DNA from: Winogradskyella vidalii
Lineage (GTDB): Bacteria > Bacteroidota > Bacteroidia > Flavobacteriales > Flavobacteriaceae
Length of the DNA: 64,000 nucleotides
Direction of reading: 5' to 3'
NCBI RefSeq assembly: GCF_013403955.1
Contig: NZ_JABFDG010000003.1
Span: 328,542 to 392,541 of the forward strand
The position numbers and the translations under genes were made by a program. Of the stretch, positions 18,549 to 27,146 are shown one piece after another. Positions within the stretch are counted from its first letter, which is position 1, and each line of letters begins with the position of its first letter. Below the pieces are notes generated by a model. The model was not told the DNA's origin. It searched no databases and saw only the letters and a list, made by a program, of their open reading frames with translations.

Positions 18549-19109
18549 ATGAAGATAGTCACAAAATATATCGTAGTATTAGTATTACTGGTAAGTCTTG
18601 TATCTTGCCAAGAAAATGCTAGGCCAAATTACCAATTTATGCCCAACATGTATGAGTCGGTTGGTTATGAAACATATCAAGAATCAGATGCTTTTGCAAA
18701 TGGTGTTCAAGCCCAGTTACCTGCAGAAGGAACCATACCAAGAGGTGATTTTATGCCTTTTGAAATTGAAAACACAAACGAAGGCTACTTGTATGCTAAA
18801 GAGAACCTTAAAAGTCCTTTAGATTCTACTCAGATAGACTACGATAGAGCAGGACCATTATTTGGAATTTACTGTGGAATTTGCCACGGTAATAAAGGTG
18901 ATGGTCAAGGTAAATTGGTACAACGCGAAAAGATTTTAGGTGTTCCTAGTTATGCAGATGCAGGAAGAGCTATAACAGAAGGTAGTATTTATCATACACT
19001 TTATTATGGTAAAAATACAATGGGTTCTTATGCTAACCAATTGAACGAAGAAGAACGTTGGCAGATTGTTGCTTATGTTCAAAAACTTAAGGCAGATTTA
19101 GAAAAATAA
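18549..19109 (+). CDS. actE: Alternative Complex III monoheme cytochrome c lipoprotein ActE
   Basis: ActE is the lipid-anchored monoheme cytochrome c of ACIII and probably passes electrons to the terminal oxidase. I chose the ATG at 18549, one base after the actD stop. An in-frame ATG at 18519 would overlap actD and put charged residues before the signal. The resulting 186-residue precursor has a lipoprotein signal ending LVSLVSC near residue 18, one heme motif CGICH near residue 108, and a probable axial methionine in N-T-M-G-S-Y-A-N-Q-L. The family pattern matches a class I cytochrome. Confidence 0.92.
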   Translation: MKIVTKYIVVLVLLVSLVSCQENARPNYQFMPNMYESVGYETYQESDAFANGVQAQLPAEGTIPRGDFMPFEIENTNEGYLYAKENLKSPLDSTQIDYDRAGPLFGIYCGICHGNKGDGQGKLVQREKILGVPSYADAGRAITEGSIYHTLYYGKNTMGSYANQLNEEERWQIVAYVQKLKADLEK

Positions 19110-19130
19110 GATTTAGATAAAGATTATATA

Positions 19131-20462
19131 ATGGAATATAAAATTTCAAATCGATTAAGAATAGGAGCTATCATTTTAATGGTCTTAGGCGTATTAGGTG
19201 TAGGTTATGGCTTTATGGATGCGTATAGCGTTACTGAAGATAATATCACTGAATATTTAGCCAGCGAAGATCATCATGGTGAAGCACATGCTACCGAAGG
19301 ACATGATTTAGAAAAAGATCACGGCCATGGTGCTGAAGCAGAAGTAGAAGGTCATGAGTTATCTCATGAAGAACATGTATTACATCAAATACACAATAGA
19401 CCTTATGCGGCTTTATATGTTGCTGCTTTGTTTTTCTTTATGATTGCTTTAGGTGTTTTGGCGTTTTATGCCATTCAATATGCTGCGCAATCAGGATGGT
19501 CACCAGTGCTCTTTAGAGTTATGGAAGGAATTACCTCTTATGTTTTACCTGGAGGTATCCTTGTTTTAATTATCCTTTGGATAGCCGATAGTCATATCTT
19601 TATCTGGTTAGATGAGAGTGTTGTTGCTCATGACACCTTAATTCAAAATAAATCAAGTTGGTTAAATAAACCATGGTTTTTTATTAGAGGTTTTATTTAT
19701 TTAGCTGGTTGGTCTTTATACCGTCATTTTTCAAGAAAATTTTCAGTAGCTCAAGATTTAGCAGATATTAATGATAATAGTAATTTTAAAAAGAACTTTA
19801 GAATCGCAGCAGGATTCTTAGTATTCTATATTTATACAGAATCTATGATGTCTTGGGATTGGATTATGAGTGTAGATCCTCACTGGTTTAGTACATTATT
19901 TGGATGGTACGTATTTGCAAGTATGTTTGTAAGTGGTATTACTGTTATTGCTTTAATTACTTTGTATCTTAAATCTAAAGGTCTACTAGAATTTGTAAAT
20001 GATAGTCATATTCATGATTTAGCTAAATTCATGTTTGGTATTAGTATTTTCTGGACTTACCTATGGTTCTCTCAATTTATGTTAATTTGGTATGCAAACA
20101 TTCCAGAAGAGGTAACTTATTTTATAACTCGTATTGAAGATTATAACGTACCATTTTTTGGTATGTTAGCTCTAAACTTTATATTCCCACTATTATTATT
20201 AATGAATAGTGATTACAAACGTATTCCTTGGTTTGTTGTGATGACTGGTGTGGTGATTCTATTTGGACATTATTTAGATGTTTTCAACATGATTATGCCT
20301 GCAACAGTTGGTGACAGATGGTTTATAGGTGTGCCAGAAATAGGTTCAATACTATTCTTTGCTGGTTTATTTATGCTAATTGTATTTACTTCGCTTGGCA
20401 AATATCCATTATTAGCAAAAGGAAATCCATTTATTAAGGAAAGTGAACACTTCCACTATTAA
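19131..20462 (+). CDS. actF: Alternative Complex III quinol-binding membrane subunit ActF
   Basis: ActF is the second large NrfD-like membrane subunit of ACIII. The 443-residue protein has about ten transmembrane helices and the family's characteristic W-L-N-K-P-W-F-F-I-R near residue 180. Between helix 1 (about 10-30) and helix 2 (about 92-115) is a His/Glu/Asp-rich loop, residues about 45-90, with eleven histidines. That loop is unusual enough to be listed as a finding. It ends the ACIII gene set, and coxB starts 24 nt later, so both complexes are probably made from one transcript. Confidence 0.93.
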   Translation: MEYKISNRLRIGAIILMVLGVLGVGYGFMDAYSVTEDNITEYLASEDHHGEAHATEGHDLEKDHGHGAEAEVEGHELSHEEHVLHQIHNRPYAALYVAALFFFMIALGVLAFYAIQYAAQSGWSPVLFRVMEGITSYVLPGGILVLIILWIADSHIFIWLDESVVAHDTLIQNKSSWLNKPWFFIRGFIYLAGWSLYRHFSRKFSVAQDLADINDNSNFKKNFRIAAGFLVFYIYTESMMSWDWIMSVDPHWFSTLFGWYVFASMFVSGITVIALITLYLKSKGLLEFVNDSHIHDLAKFMFGISIFWTYLWFSQFMLIWYANIPEEVTYFITRIEDYNVPFFGMLALNFIFPLLLLMNSDYKRIPWFVVMTGVVILFGHYLDVFNMIMPATVGDRWFIGVPEIGSILFFAGLFMLIVFTSLGKYPLLAKGNPFIKESEHFHY

Positions 20463-20486
20463 TTTTAAATAAGAACAGAAACGATA

Positions 20487-21548
20487 ATGACTGCTATATT
20501 AACGATTATAATTGTACTATTTGTAGCTGTTGCCTTGTGGCAAATGGTAAAGATATTTGACTTGGCTCAGGTTGGTACTACTAACACGCAAATTGCGGAT
20601 GACCATGATAACAAAATCAATGGTTATCTAATGATTGGTTTTCTAATTTTTATCTATCTAATAACAATTCTTAGTTTTTGGTATTTAGGGGATTTACCTT
20701 TAATGTCCAATGCTGCATCAGAACACGGATCTAAAGTTGATAATCTTATGATTATCTCTATGATAGTGATTTTTGTAGTACAAACAATTACCCAATTCCT
20801 TTTACATTACTTTGCTTTTAAATATAGAGGAGAGAAAGGGAAAAAAGCATTTTTCTATGCTGATAACAATACTTTAGAATTTATTTGGACGGTTATACCC
20901 GTAATTGTTTTGGCAGGTTTAATTATATATGGTTTATTCACTTGGAATGATATTATGAATATCGACGAAGATGATGATCCAATGGTAATTGAATTGTACG
21001 CTCAGCAGTTTAACTGGAAAGCACGTTATAGTGGTAACGATAATGTATTAGGTAAAGCTAATGTAAGATTGATTGATATTGATCGAGCAAACATTTTAGG
21101 TGTTGATGAAGAAGATCCTAATGCTGAAGATGATGTTATTGTAACAGAACTTCATTTACCAGTAGGAAAGCCTGTGTTATTTAAAATGCGTTCTCAAGAT
21201 GTATTGCACTCAGCATACATGCCTCACTTTAGAGCACAAATGAATTGTGTTCCAGGTATGGTAACACAATTTGGATTTACACCTACAGTTACAACAGCTG
21301 ATATGCGTCAAACACCAGAAATAATTGATAAAGTAAAAAATATCAATGAACTTAGAGTAGAACGTTCAGCGGAAGTTGAGGCATCAGGACAAGAGCTGAT
21401 ATACGAGTTTGATTACTTGCTTTTATGTAATAAAATTTGTGGAAAGTCGCACTACAATATGCAGATGAAAATCATTGTAGAGACACAAGAAGAGTTTGAT
21501 GCGTGGATGGAAGAGCAAACTACTTTCCCTAATTCATTGATTAATTAA
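20487..21548 (+). CDS. coxB: Cytochrome c oxidase subunit II
   Basis: Subunit II carries the CuA centre that receives electrons from cytochrome c. The 353-residue protein has four hydrophobic segments (about 1-26, 44-68, 82-112, 128-154), two more than classical subunit II; the extra N-terminal pair is common in Bacteroidota. The cupredoxin domain follows. CuA ligands are visible as the His in L-H-S-A-Y-M-P-H-F near residue 240 and the C-N-K-I-C-G-K-S-H-Y-N-M block near residues 317-328. No fused cytochrome c domain is present, so the separate cytochromes of ActA/ActE probably donate. coxA follows after 32 nt. Confidence 0.95.
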   Translation: MTAILTIIIVLFVAVALWQMVKIFDLAQVGTTNTQIADDHDNKINGYLMIGFLIFIYLITILSFWYLGDLPLMSNAASEHGSKVDNLMIISMIVIFVVQTITQFLLHYFAFKYRGEKGKKAFFYADNNTLEFIWTVIPVIVLAGLIIYGLFTWNDIMNIDEDDDPMVIELYAQQFNWKARYSGNDNVLGKANVRLIDIDRANILGVDEEDPNAEDDVIVTELHLPVGKPVLFKMRSQDVLHSAYMPHFRAQMNCVPGMVTQFGFTPTVTTADMRQTPEIIDKVKNINELRVERSAEVEASGQELIYEFDYLLLCNKICGKSHYNMQMKIIVETQEEFDAWMEEQTTFPNSLIN

Positions 21549-21580
21549 TTAAAGGTTTTTAAGAAAAAGAAAAAGAGATT

Positions 21581-23374
21581 ATGTCAGCAACAGCAGATAC
21601 ACACGGTCACGACGATCACGACGTACATCATCACAAAGAGACATTTATAACTAAGTATATATTTAGTACAGATCATAAAATGATTGCTAAACAGTACTTA
21701 ATTACAGGTACAGTGATGGGTATTATTGGTATTTTAATGTCAATAATGTTTCGTATGCAAATTGCTTGGCCAGAAAAGCCAAACGTTTTATTTGAAGCCT
21801 TATTAGGAAAATGGGCTCCTGATGGTGTTATGGATGCTGATATTTATTTGGCTTTAGTTACCATTCACGGTACCATAATGGTATTTTTTGTATTAACAGC
21901 AGGTTTAAGTGGTACGTTTAGTAACCTTTTAATTCCATTACAGATTGGTGCAAGAGATATGGCTTCTGGTTTCCTTAATATGGTATCCTATTGGTTATTC
22001 TTCATCTCATGTGTTATAATGATTGGTTCTTTATATGTTGAAGCCGGACCAGCAGCAGCAGGATGGACAATTTACCCACCTTTATCAGCATTGCCTATGG
22101 CATCTAGTGGTTCAGGTATGGGTATGACACTCTGGTTAATCTCTATGGCGATATTTATTGCGTCTCAGTTAATTGGATCTTTAAATTATATTGTTACTGT
22201 AATTAACCTTCGTACAAAGGGTATGTCAATGACAAGATTGCCTCTTACTATTTGGGCGTTTTTTGTTACTGCAATTATTGGAACAGTATCTTTCCCAGTT
22301 CTACTTTCAGCAGCACTATTATTAATAATGGATAGAAGCTTTGGTACGTCATTCTTCTTATCCGATATTTTTATTCAAGGTGAAGTATTACATTATCAAG
22401 GAGGATCACCAGTATTGTTTGAACATTTATTTTGGTTTTTAGGTCACCCAGAAGTATACATCGTTATTCTTCCGGCCATGGGTCTAGTTTCAGAAATTAT
22501 GGCATCAAGTTCACGTAAGCCTATATTTGGTTATCGTGCGATGATTGCTTCTATACTAGCTATTGCATTTTTATCAACTATTGTATGGGGTCACCATATG
22601 TTTGTTTCTGGTATGAATCCGTTCTTAGGGTCTGTATTTACATTTACAACCTTATTAATTGCAATTCCTTCAGCTGTAAAAGCATTTAACTGGATAACGA
22701 CGATTTGGAAAGGTAATCTTCAAATGAATCCAGCCATGCTATTCTCTATAGGTTTTGTCTCTACTTTCATTACAGGTGGATTAACAGGAATCATTTTAGG
22801 AGATAGTGCTTTAGATATTAATGTTCATGATACGTATTTTGTAATTGCACACTTCCACTTGGTAATGGGTATATCAGCATTATACGGTATGTTTGCAGGT
22901 ATCTATCATTGGTATCCAAAGATGTTTGGTCGTATGATGAACAAAAACTTAGGATATCTACACTTCTGGATAACTGCGGTATGTGCTTACGGGGTGTTCT
23001 TCCCAATGCACTTTATAGGTATGGCAGGTTTACCTAGACGTTATTACTCTAACTCATCATTCCCATTATTCGATGATTTAGCGAATACTAATGTAATTAT
23101 TACAATATTTGCCATCGTTGGTGGTATTGCACAAATTATATATCTATACAATTTCTTCATTAGTATATTCTATGGTAAGAAAGCTGAACAAAATCCATGG
23201 AAATCTACTACTTTAGAGTGGACTACGCCTGTTAAACATGTACATGGTAACTGGCCAGGGGCTATTCCTCATGTTTACCGTTGGTCTTACGACTATAGTA
23301 AACCAGGACATGATGTTGATTTTGTACCTCAGAATGTTCCATTAATGGAAGGTGAAGAAGAGTTACAACATTAA
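21581..23374 (+). CDS. coxA: Cytochrome c oxidase subunit I
   Basis: Subunit I is the catalytic core reducing oxygen to water and pumping protons. The 597-residue protein has about 12 transmembrane helices. Heme-copper ligands are conserved: W-F-L-G-H-P-E-V-Y (CuB His and the cross-linked Tyr), W-G-H-H-M-F (two CuB His) and H-F-H-L-V-M (heme a3 and heme a His). The N terminus is histidine-rich (THGHDDHDVHHHKE, residues 7-20). It ends the long operon and is followed by a strong terminator. Subunits III and IV, plus heme O synthase, are encoded about 19 kb away at 42469-45473. Confidence 0.97.
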   Translation: MSATADTHGHDDHDVHHHKETFITKYIFSTDHKMIAKQYLITGTVMGIIGILMSIMFRMQIAWPEKPNVLFEALLGKWAPDGVMDADIYLALVTIHGTIMVFFVLTAGLSGTFSNLLIPLQIGARDMASGFLNMVSYWLFFISCVIMIGSLYVEAGPAAAGWTIYPPLSALPMASSGSGMGMTLWLISMAIFIASQLIGSLNYIVTVINLRTKGMSMTRLPLTIWAFFVTAIIGTVSFPVLLSAALLLIMDRSFGTSFFLSDIFIQGEVLHYQGGSPVLFEHLFWFLGHPEVYIVILPAMGLVSEIMASSSRKPIFGYRAMIASILAIAFLSTIVWGHHMFVSGMNPFLGSVFTFTTLLIAIPSAVKAFNWITTIWKGNLQMNPAMLFSIGFVSTFITGGLTGIILGDSALDINVHDTYFVIAHFHLVMGISALYGMFAGIYHWYPKMFGRMMNKNLGYLHFWITAVCAYGVFFPMHFIGMAGLPRRYYSNSSFPLFDDLANTNVIITIFAIVGGIAQIIYLYNFFISIFYGKKAEQNPWKSTTLEWTTPVKHVHGNWPGAIPHVYRWSYDYSKPGHDVDFVPQNVPLMEGEEELQH

Positions 23375-23410
23375 AATACGTACGAAAGCGGGTATCTCTA
23401 CATAGATTAA

Positions 23411-23450
23411 AAAAGACCTTTGGAAAGCATTTAGTTTCCAAAGGTCTTTT
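23411..23450 (+). terminator. Strong terminator of the act-cox operon
   Basis: AAAAGACCTTTGGAAA (23411-23426) and its perfect 16-base complement (23435-23450) enclose an 8-nt loop. The T tract continues past the stem. Confidence 0.92.
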
Positions 23451-23454
23451 TCTT

Positions 23455-23462
23455 TATATTTG
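23455..23462 (+). promoter_or_regulatory. -7 box for ruvB
   Basis: TATATTTG matches TAnnTTTG exactly and follows the coxA terminator. The upstream element would fall in the terminator's right arm and is not a good TTG. Transcription from here gives a ruvB leader of about 90 nt. Confidence 0.5.
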
Positions 23463-23465
23463 CTT

Positions 23466-23486
23466 TAGCCAAATTAAAATTGGCTA
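23466..23486. repeat. Palindrome A before ruvB
   Basis: TAGCCAA and TTGGCTA form a perfect 7-bp stem with a 7-nt loop. It is the first of three adjacent hairpins between the coxA terminator and ruvB. Confidence 0.55.
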
Positions 23487-23516
23487 ACCTACTAGGTTTT
23501 CGGAACCTTGTAGGTT
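23486..23516. repeat. Palindrome B before ruvB (REP-like)
   Basis: AACCTAC-T-AGGTT and AACCT-T-GTAGGTT pair as 12 bp with one internal T:T mismatch around a TTCGG loop. The form is like a REP or BIME unit. It abuts palindrome A, sharing one base. Confidence 0.6.
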
Positions 23517-23538
23517 TTAGAAACTATAAAATAAGAGA

Positions 23539-23556
23539 TTCCTGCCTTCGCAGGAA
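23539..23556. repeat. Palindrome C immediately before the ruvB start (REP-like)
   Basis: TTCCTGC and GCAGGAA form a perfect 7-bp stem with a CTTC loop. It ends 5 nt before the ruvB ATG and could mask the ribosome entry site. I recall similar CCTGCcttcGCAGG palindromes as interspersed elements in other Flavobacteriaceae genomes; this was not checked. Confidence 0.6.
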
Positions 23557-23561
23557 GTAGC

Positions 23562-24584
23562 ATGAACGAAAACCTAAATCCATACAACGATAACTTCACA
23601 CCCGAAGAACTAGATGTCGAAAAGAAATTAAGACCCTTAACCTTTGATGACTTTACAGGTCAAAATCAAGTCTTAGAAAATCTGTTGGTTTTTGTACAAG
23701 CAGCCAATTTACGTGAAGAAGCATTAGATCATACTCTGTTTCACGGTCCTCCTGGCTTAGGTAAAACCACCTTAGCGCATATTTTAGCAAATGAATTAGA
23801 TGTTGGTATCAAAGTTACTTCAGGGCCTGTTTTAGATAAGCCTGGTGATCTTGCAGGATTATTAACAAATCTTGAAGAACGTGATGTCTTATTTATAGAT
23901 GAAATTCATCGCTTAAGTCCTATAGTTGAAGAGTATCTTTATTCAGCCATGGAAGATTATAAGATAGATATTATGATTGAGTCTGGCCCTAATGCAAGAA
24001 CCGTTCAAATCAATCTGAATCCATTTACACTTGTAGGAGCCACAACACGGTCAGGATTACTAACAGCGCCAATGCGTGCGCGTTTTGGTATAAGCAGTCG
24101 TTTACAATATTATAAAACTGAACTATTAACTTCTATTGTTCAGCGTAGTGCCGCTATATTAAATATGCCCATCTCTATGGAAGCAGCCATTGAAATTGCT
24201 GGCAGAAGTAGAGGAACACCTCGTATCGCTAATGCCTTACTAAGACGGGTTAGGGATTTTGCACAAATAAAAGGCAATGGAAAAATTGATATTGCCATCT
24301 CTAAATTTGCTTTAAAAGCATTAAATGTCGACGCATATGGTCTCGATGAGATGGACAATAAGATTTTATTAACCATTATTGATAAATTTAAAGGTGGTCC
24401 TGTAGGAATTACAACCATTGCTACAGCCGTTAGTGAAAGTCCTGAAACCATAGAGGAAGTATATGAACCTTTCCTTATTCAACAAGGTTTTATTATGCGT
24501 ACACCACGTGGCCGTGAAGTTACGCCACAAGCCTATACGCATTTGGGAAAAACAAAAGGCCCAACTCAAGGTGGCTTGTTTTAG
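23562..24584 (+). CDS. ruvB: Holliday junction branch migration helicase RuvB
   Basis: RuvB is the hexameric AAA+ motor that drives branch migration of Holliday junctions with RuvA. The 340-residue protein has Walker A (G-P-P-G-L-G-K-T-T, near residue 63), Walker B (F-I-D-E-I-H-R-L, near 110), sensor 1 (V-G-A-T-T-R) and an arginine finger region (A-P-M-R-A-R-F-G). A winged-helix DNA-binding C terminus follows, containing [17 protein letters not shown]. The start fits the usual Bacteroidota N terminus. Its partner ruvA lies separately at 29742. The leader contains hairpins described separately. Confidence 0.97.
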   Translation: MNENLNPYNDNFTPEELDVEKKLRPLTFDDFTGQNQVLENLLVFVQAANLREEALDHTLFHGPPGLGKTTLAHILANELDVGIKVTSGPVLDKPGDLAGLLTNLEERDVLFIDEIHRLSPIVEEYLYSAMEDYKIDIMIESGPNARTVQINLNPFTLVGATTRSGLLTAPMRARFGISSRLQYYKTELLTSIVQRSAAILNMPISMEAAIEIAGRSRGTPRIANALLRRVRDFAQIKGNGKIDIAISKFALKALNVDAYGLDEMDNKILLTIIDKFKGGPVGITTIATAVSESPETIEEVYEPFLIQQGFIMRTPRGREVTPQAYTHLGKTKGPTQGGLF

Positions 24585-24686
24585 AATGTTTCCTATTAAG
24601 AGTGACTTGTTCTATTATTTCGGTTGTATTTTGCTGATTAAGGGAAGTAATTACAATTTAAGAATCACTATTAAAGCATCATATAT

Positions 24687-26018
24687 TTGAATTCTGAAAA
24701 TAACATACCTACAGTTCCACTAAGTCGATTTGTTAAACATTCCTTAGAAATTTTAAAAAATCCGCTCCCGTTTCATCATCAAAATTTTGAGGAACAAGGC
24801 GATGTTTTTAGGTTAAAAATTGGACTAAAGAATAGTGTGGTATTTGTAAGAGATGCCGCTTTTGCAGCGTATGTGCTTCAGAAGAATCAAAAGAATTATA
24901 CCAAATCTAAAATTCAAACCGAAGACTTAGTCAAATATGTTGGCACAGGTTTATTAACTGCAGAAGGTGAGCATTGGAAAAAGCAGCGTAAACTTATTCA
25001 GCCAGCCTTTCATAAAAAACAGTTAGAAAACCTTTTAGATAGTATAGCTAATGCTATTACTTCAGAATATAATAAGATTACACCCAACCAAGTTATAGAT
25101 ATATTTCCTATTCTTAATGATTTGGCATTTCAAACTGTAGTCAAATCTTTGTTTAGTAGTGCTGCCAATCAGGAAGATATTAACAGGCTGCAATATATTA
25201 CTGAAGCAGCTCAAAAAATGTTGGTTAAAGAATTACGTCAACCGTATTTAGGCTGGTGGTTTACTGTTAGTGGTGAAATTAAAAAGCATCTAGATTTAAC
25301 CCAAGAAGCACGACAAATATTAAAGCGCATTGTTAACGAAAGAAGAACTTCGGGGATAAAGGCGCACGATTTGTTAGATATGTTGTTAGAGGCCAGGTAT
25401 GAGGATGGTCATCCTATGGAAGAAGAACAACTGATTGATGAAATCTTAATTTTATTTACAGCAGGTCATGAAACCACATCTAATGCTCTCACTTTTGTAA
25501 CCCAACTTTTAGCATTACATCCCGAATGGCAGGATAAAATACTAAAGGAACGCCAAAAGATACAAAGCGAAAGTGATGACCTTATGGATTTGGTGACCAA
25601 GTCTAAAATATGTCAACAAGTTATTGAGGAAGGCATGCGCTTATATCCACCGGTATATTTTATAGATCGGGTTAATAAAACAGAAGACACTTTTAATGGT
25701 CTGAATTTTGAAGCCGGATCTAATTTATTATTTTCCGTTTACGAAATGCATCGTCATCCCGAGTTGTGGGAACAACCTGATGCGTTTTTACCAGAACGTT
25801 TTAGTGAAGGTGGGCGTAAATTTTCATCACAGTATTTTCCATTTGGCGCAGGACCAAGAAAATGTATAGGGAATAATTTCGCGATGTTCGAAATGATTAT
25901 TGCAATTTCAGAATTAGTGTCAAACTATAAAATCATCCCAGATTTTGAAACTATAGATATTACGCCATTAATTACATTAAAACCCAAAAATGCTTTTCTA
26001 AAGTTTGAAGAAAGATAA
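24687..26018 (+). CDS. Cytochrome P450
   Basis: This 443-residue soluble heme-thiolate monooxygenase has all P450 hallmarks. The I-helix oxygen-activation motif is A-G-H-E-T-T near residue 258. The K-helix ExxR is E-E-G-M-R near 313. The heme-binding loop is F-G-A-G-P-R-K-C-I-G near 385, with the axial Cys. No membrane anchor is seen. It resembles the CYP102-like bacterial P450s that are common singletons in Flavobacteriaceae; the substrate is unknown (fatty acid or terpenoid are possibilities by analogy only). No ferredoxin or reductase gene is adjacent. The start is a TTG at 24687, which coincides with the last bases of a TATATTTG motif (24682-24689), so the start or promoter assignment is uncertain. 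Confidence 0.93.
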   Translation: MNSENNIPTVPLSRFVKHSLEILKNPLPFHHQNFEEQGDVFRLKIGLKNSVVFVRDAAFAAYVLQKNQKNYTKSKIQTEDLVKYVGTGLLTAEGEHWKKQRKLIQPAFHKKQLENLLDSIANAITSEYNKITPNQVIDIFPILNDLAFQTVVKSLFSSAANQEDINRLQYITEAAQKMLVKELRQPYLGWWFTVSGEIKKHLDLTQEARQILKRIVNERRTSGIKAHDLLDMLLEARYEDGHPMEEEQLIDEILILFTAGHETTSNALTFVTQLLALHPEWQDKILKERQKIQSESDDLMDLVTKSKICQQVIEEGMRLYPPVYFIDRVNKTEDTFNGLNFEAGSNLLFSVYEMHRHPELWEQPDAFLPERFSEGGRKFSSQYFPFGAGPRKCIGNNFAMFEMIIAISELVSNYKIIPDFETIDITPLITLKPKNAFLKFEER

Positions 26019-26019
26019 T

Positions 26020-26033
26020 TGCTCGGCTGAGCA
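26020..26033. repeat. Short hairpin and REP-like remnant
   Basis: TGCTC and GAGCA pair around a GGCT loop just after the P450 stop. The following CTGAGCATAGTCAAAG resembles an interspersed intergenic motif that I recall from other Flavobacteriaceae. Low certainty. Confidence 0.35.
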
Positions 26034-26084
26034 TAGTCAAAGCCTTTAGAGGTTTATATAGGTCTGATTTAACGATACCATAAA

Positions 26085-27008
26085 TTGAATAACAAAGCAA
26101 AATACACAGCGATGATTAAATCCGAAGCCAAACGCCTCGGATTTTTGTCTTGTGGTATTAGTAAAGCGGAATTTTTAGAAGCTGAAGCCCCACGATTAGA
26201 AACTTGGCTTAATAAGAACATGAATGGCGAAATGCGTTATATGGAAAACCATTTCGAAAAACGTTTAGATCCTACTTTACTTGTTGAAGGTTCAAAATCT
26301 GTAGTGTCTTTATTATTAAATTATTACCCTTCAGAAGTTCAAAAAGAGGACACTTACAAGTTATCTAAATATGCTTATGGCAATGATTATCATCATGTCA
26401 TAAAACACAAACTAAAATCACTATTATATTTTATTCAAGATGAAATAGGTGAGGTTGGTGGACGTGCATTTGTAGATTCAGCGCCAGTTTTAGATAAAGC
26501 TTGGGCAGCAAAATCGGGTTTAGGTTGGATAGGAAAACACGCTAATTTATTAACGCAAAAAGTCGGCTCCTTTTATTTTATTGCTGAATTAATAATTGAT
26601 TTAGAACTGGACTACGATATGCCAGTTACTGATCATTGCGGTACATGCACAGCCTGTATAGATGCTTGTCCTACAGAAGCCATTACCCAACCTTATGTGG
26701 TAGATGGTAGTAAATGCATTTCTTATTTTACTATAGAATTAAAAGAAAATATACCCACCGAATTTAAAGGCCAATTTGACGATTGGATGTTTGGCTGCGA
26801 TATTTGCCAAGACGTTTGCCCTTGGAATCGCTTTTCAAAACCACATAATGAACCTTTGTTTAATCCACATCCCGAGTTATTAGATATGACCAAAAAAGAT
26901 TGGGAGGAAATAACAGAAGATACCTTTAAGAAAGTGTTTCAGAAATCGGCAGTGAAGCGGACAAAGTTTTCTGGTTTGGAACGGAATATTAAATTTTTAA
27001 AAGGTTAG
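26085..27008 (+). CDS. queG: Epoxyqueuosine reductase QueG
   Basis: QueG reduces epoxyqueuosine to queuosine in tRNA wobble position 34, using cobalamin and two [4Fe-4S] clusters. The 307-residue protein has the N-terminal catalytic domain (F-L-S-C-G-I-S-K near residue 20). Two ferredoxin clusters are visible: [12 protein letters not shown] near residue 185 and [11 protein letters not shown] near 240. The length matches bacterial QueG without the HEAT tail. The frame begins at TTG 26085; an ATG nine codons downstream (26112) is an alternative but removes residues usually present. It is probably separate from P450, which ends 66 nt upstream. Confidence 0.94.
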   Translation: MNNKAKYTAMIKSEAKRLGFLSCGISKAEFLEAEAPRLETWLNKNMNGEMRYMENHFEKRLDPTLLVEGSKSVVSLLLNYYPSEVQKEDTYKLSKYAYGNDYHHVIKHKLKSLLYFIQDEIGEVGGRAFVDSAPVLDKAWAAKSGLGWIGKHANLLTQKVGSFYFIAELIIDLELDYDMPVTDHCGTCTACIDACPTEAITQPYVVDGSKCISYFTIELKENIPTEFKGQFDDWMFGCDICQDVCPWNRFSKPHNEPLFNPHPELLDMTKKDWEEITEDTFKKVFQKSAVKRTKFSGLERNIKFLKG

Positions 27009-27117
27009 GTTTTACTTATAAAACTTAAAGCGCCTCCTATAAAAGATTATTGATTTTAAAAATAGATGACCACCCTTTTTTAAGCGTATTAGGATGAATA
27101 CTCAACATTCAAATGCT

Positions 27118-27125
27118 TATATTTG
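27118..27125 (+). promoter_or_regulatory. -7 box for maeB
   Basis: TATATTTG lies 22 nt before the maeB ATG and matches TAnnTTTG. No clear TTG is found at the right distance. The gap 27009-27146 holds nothing else I can identify. Confidence 0.5.
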
Positions 27126-27146
27126 TAGCTTAATTCTTTTCAAGAT

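Noticed and set aside
18598..18822. 74-codon frame within actE
   Set aside because: Frame-shifted shadow of the cytochrome gene.
23466..23556. CRISPR-like repeats before ruvB
   Set aside because: The three palindromes differ from each other and have no regular spacers, so this is not a CRISPR array.
24463..24690. 75-codon frame overlapping the end of ruvB
   Set aside because: Mostly in ruvB's other frame, without a family signal.
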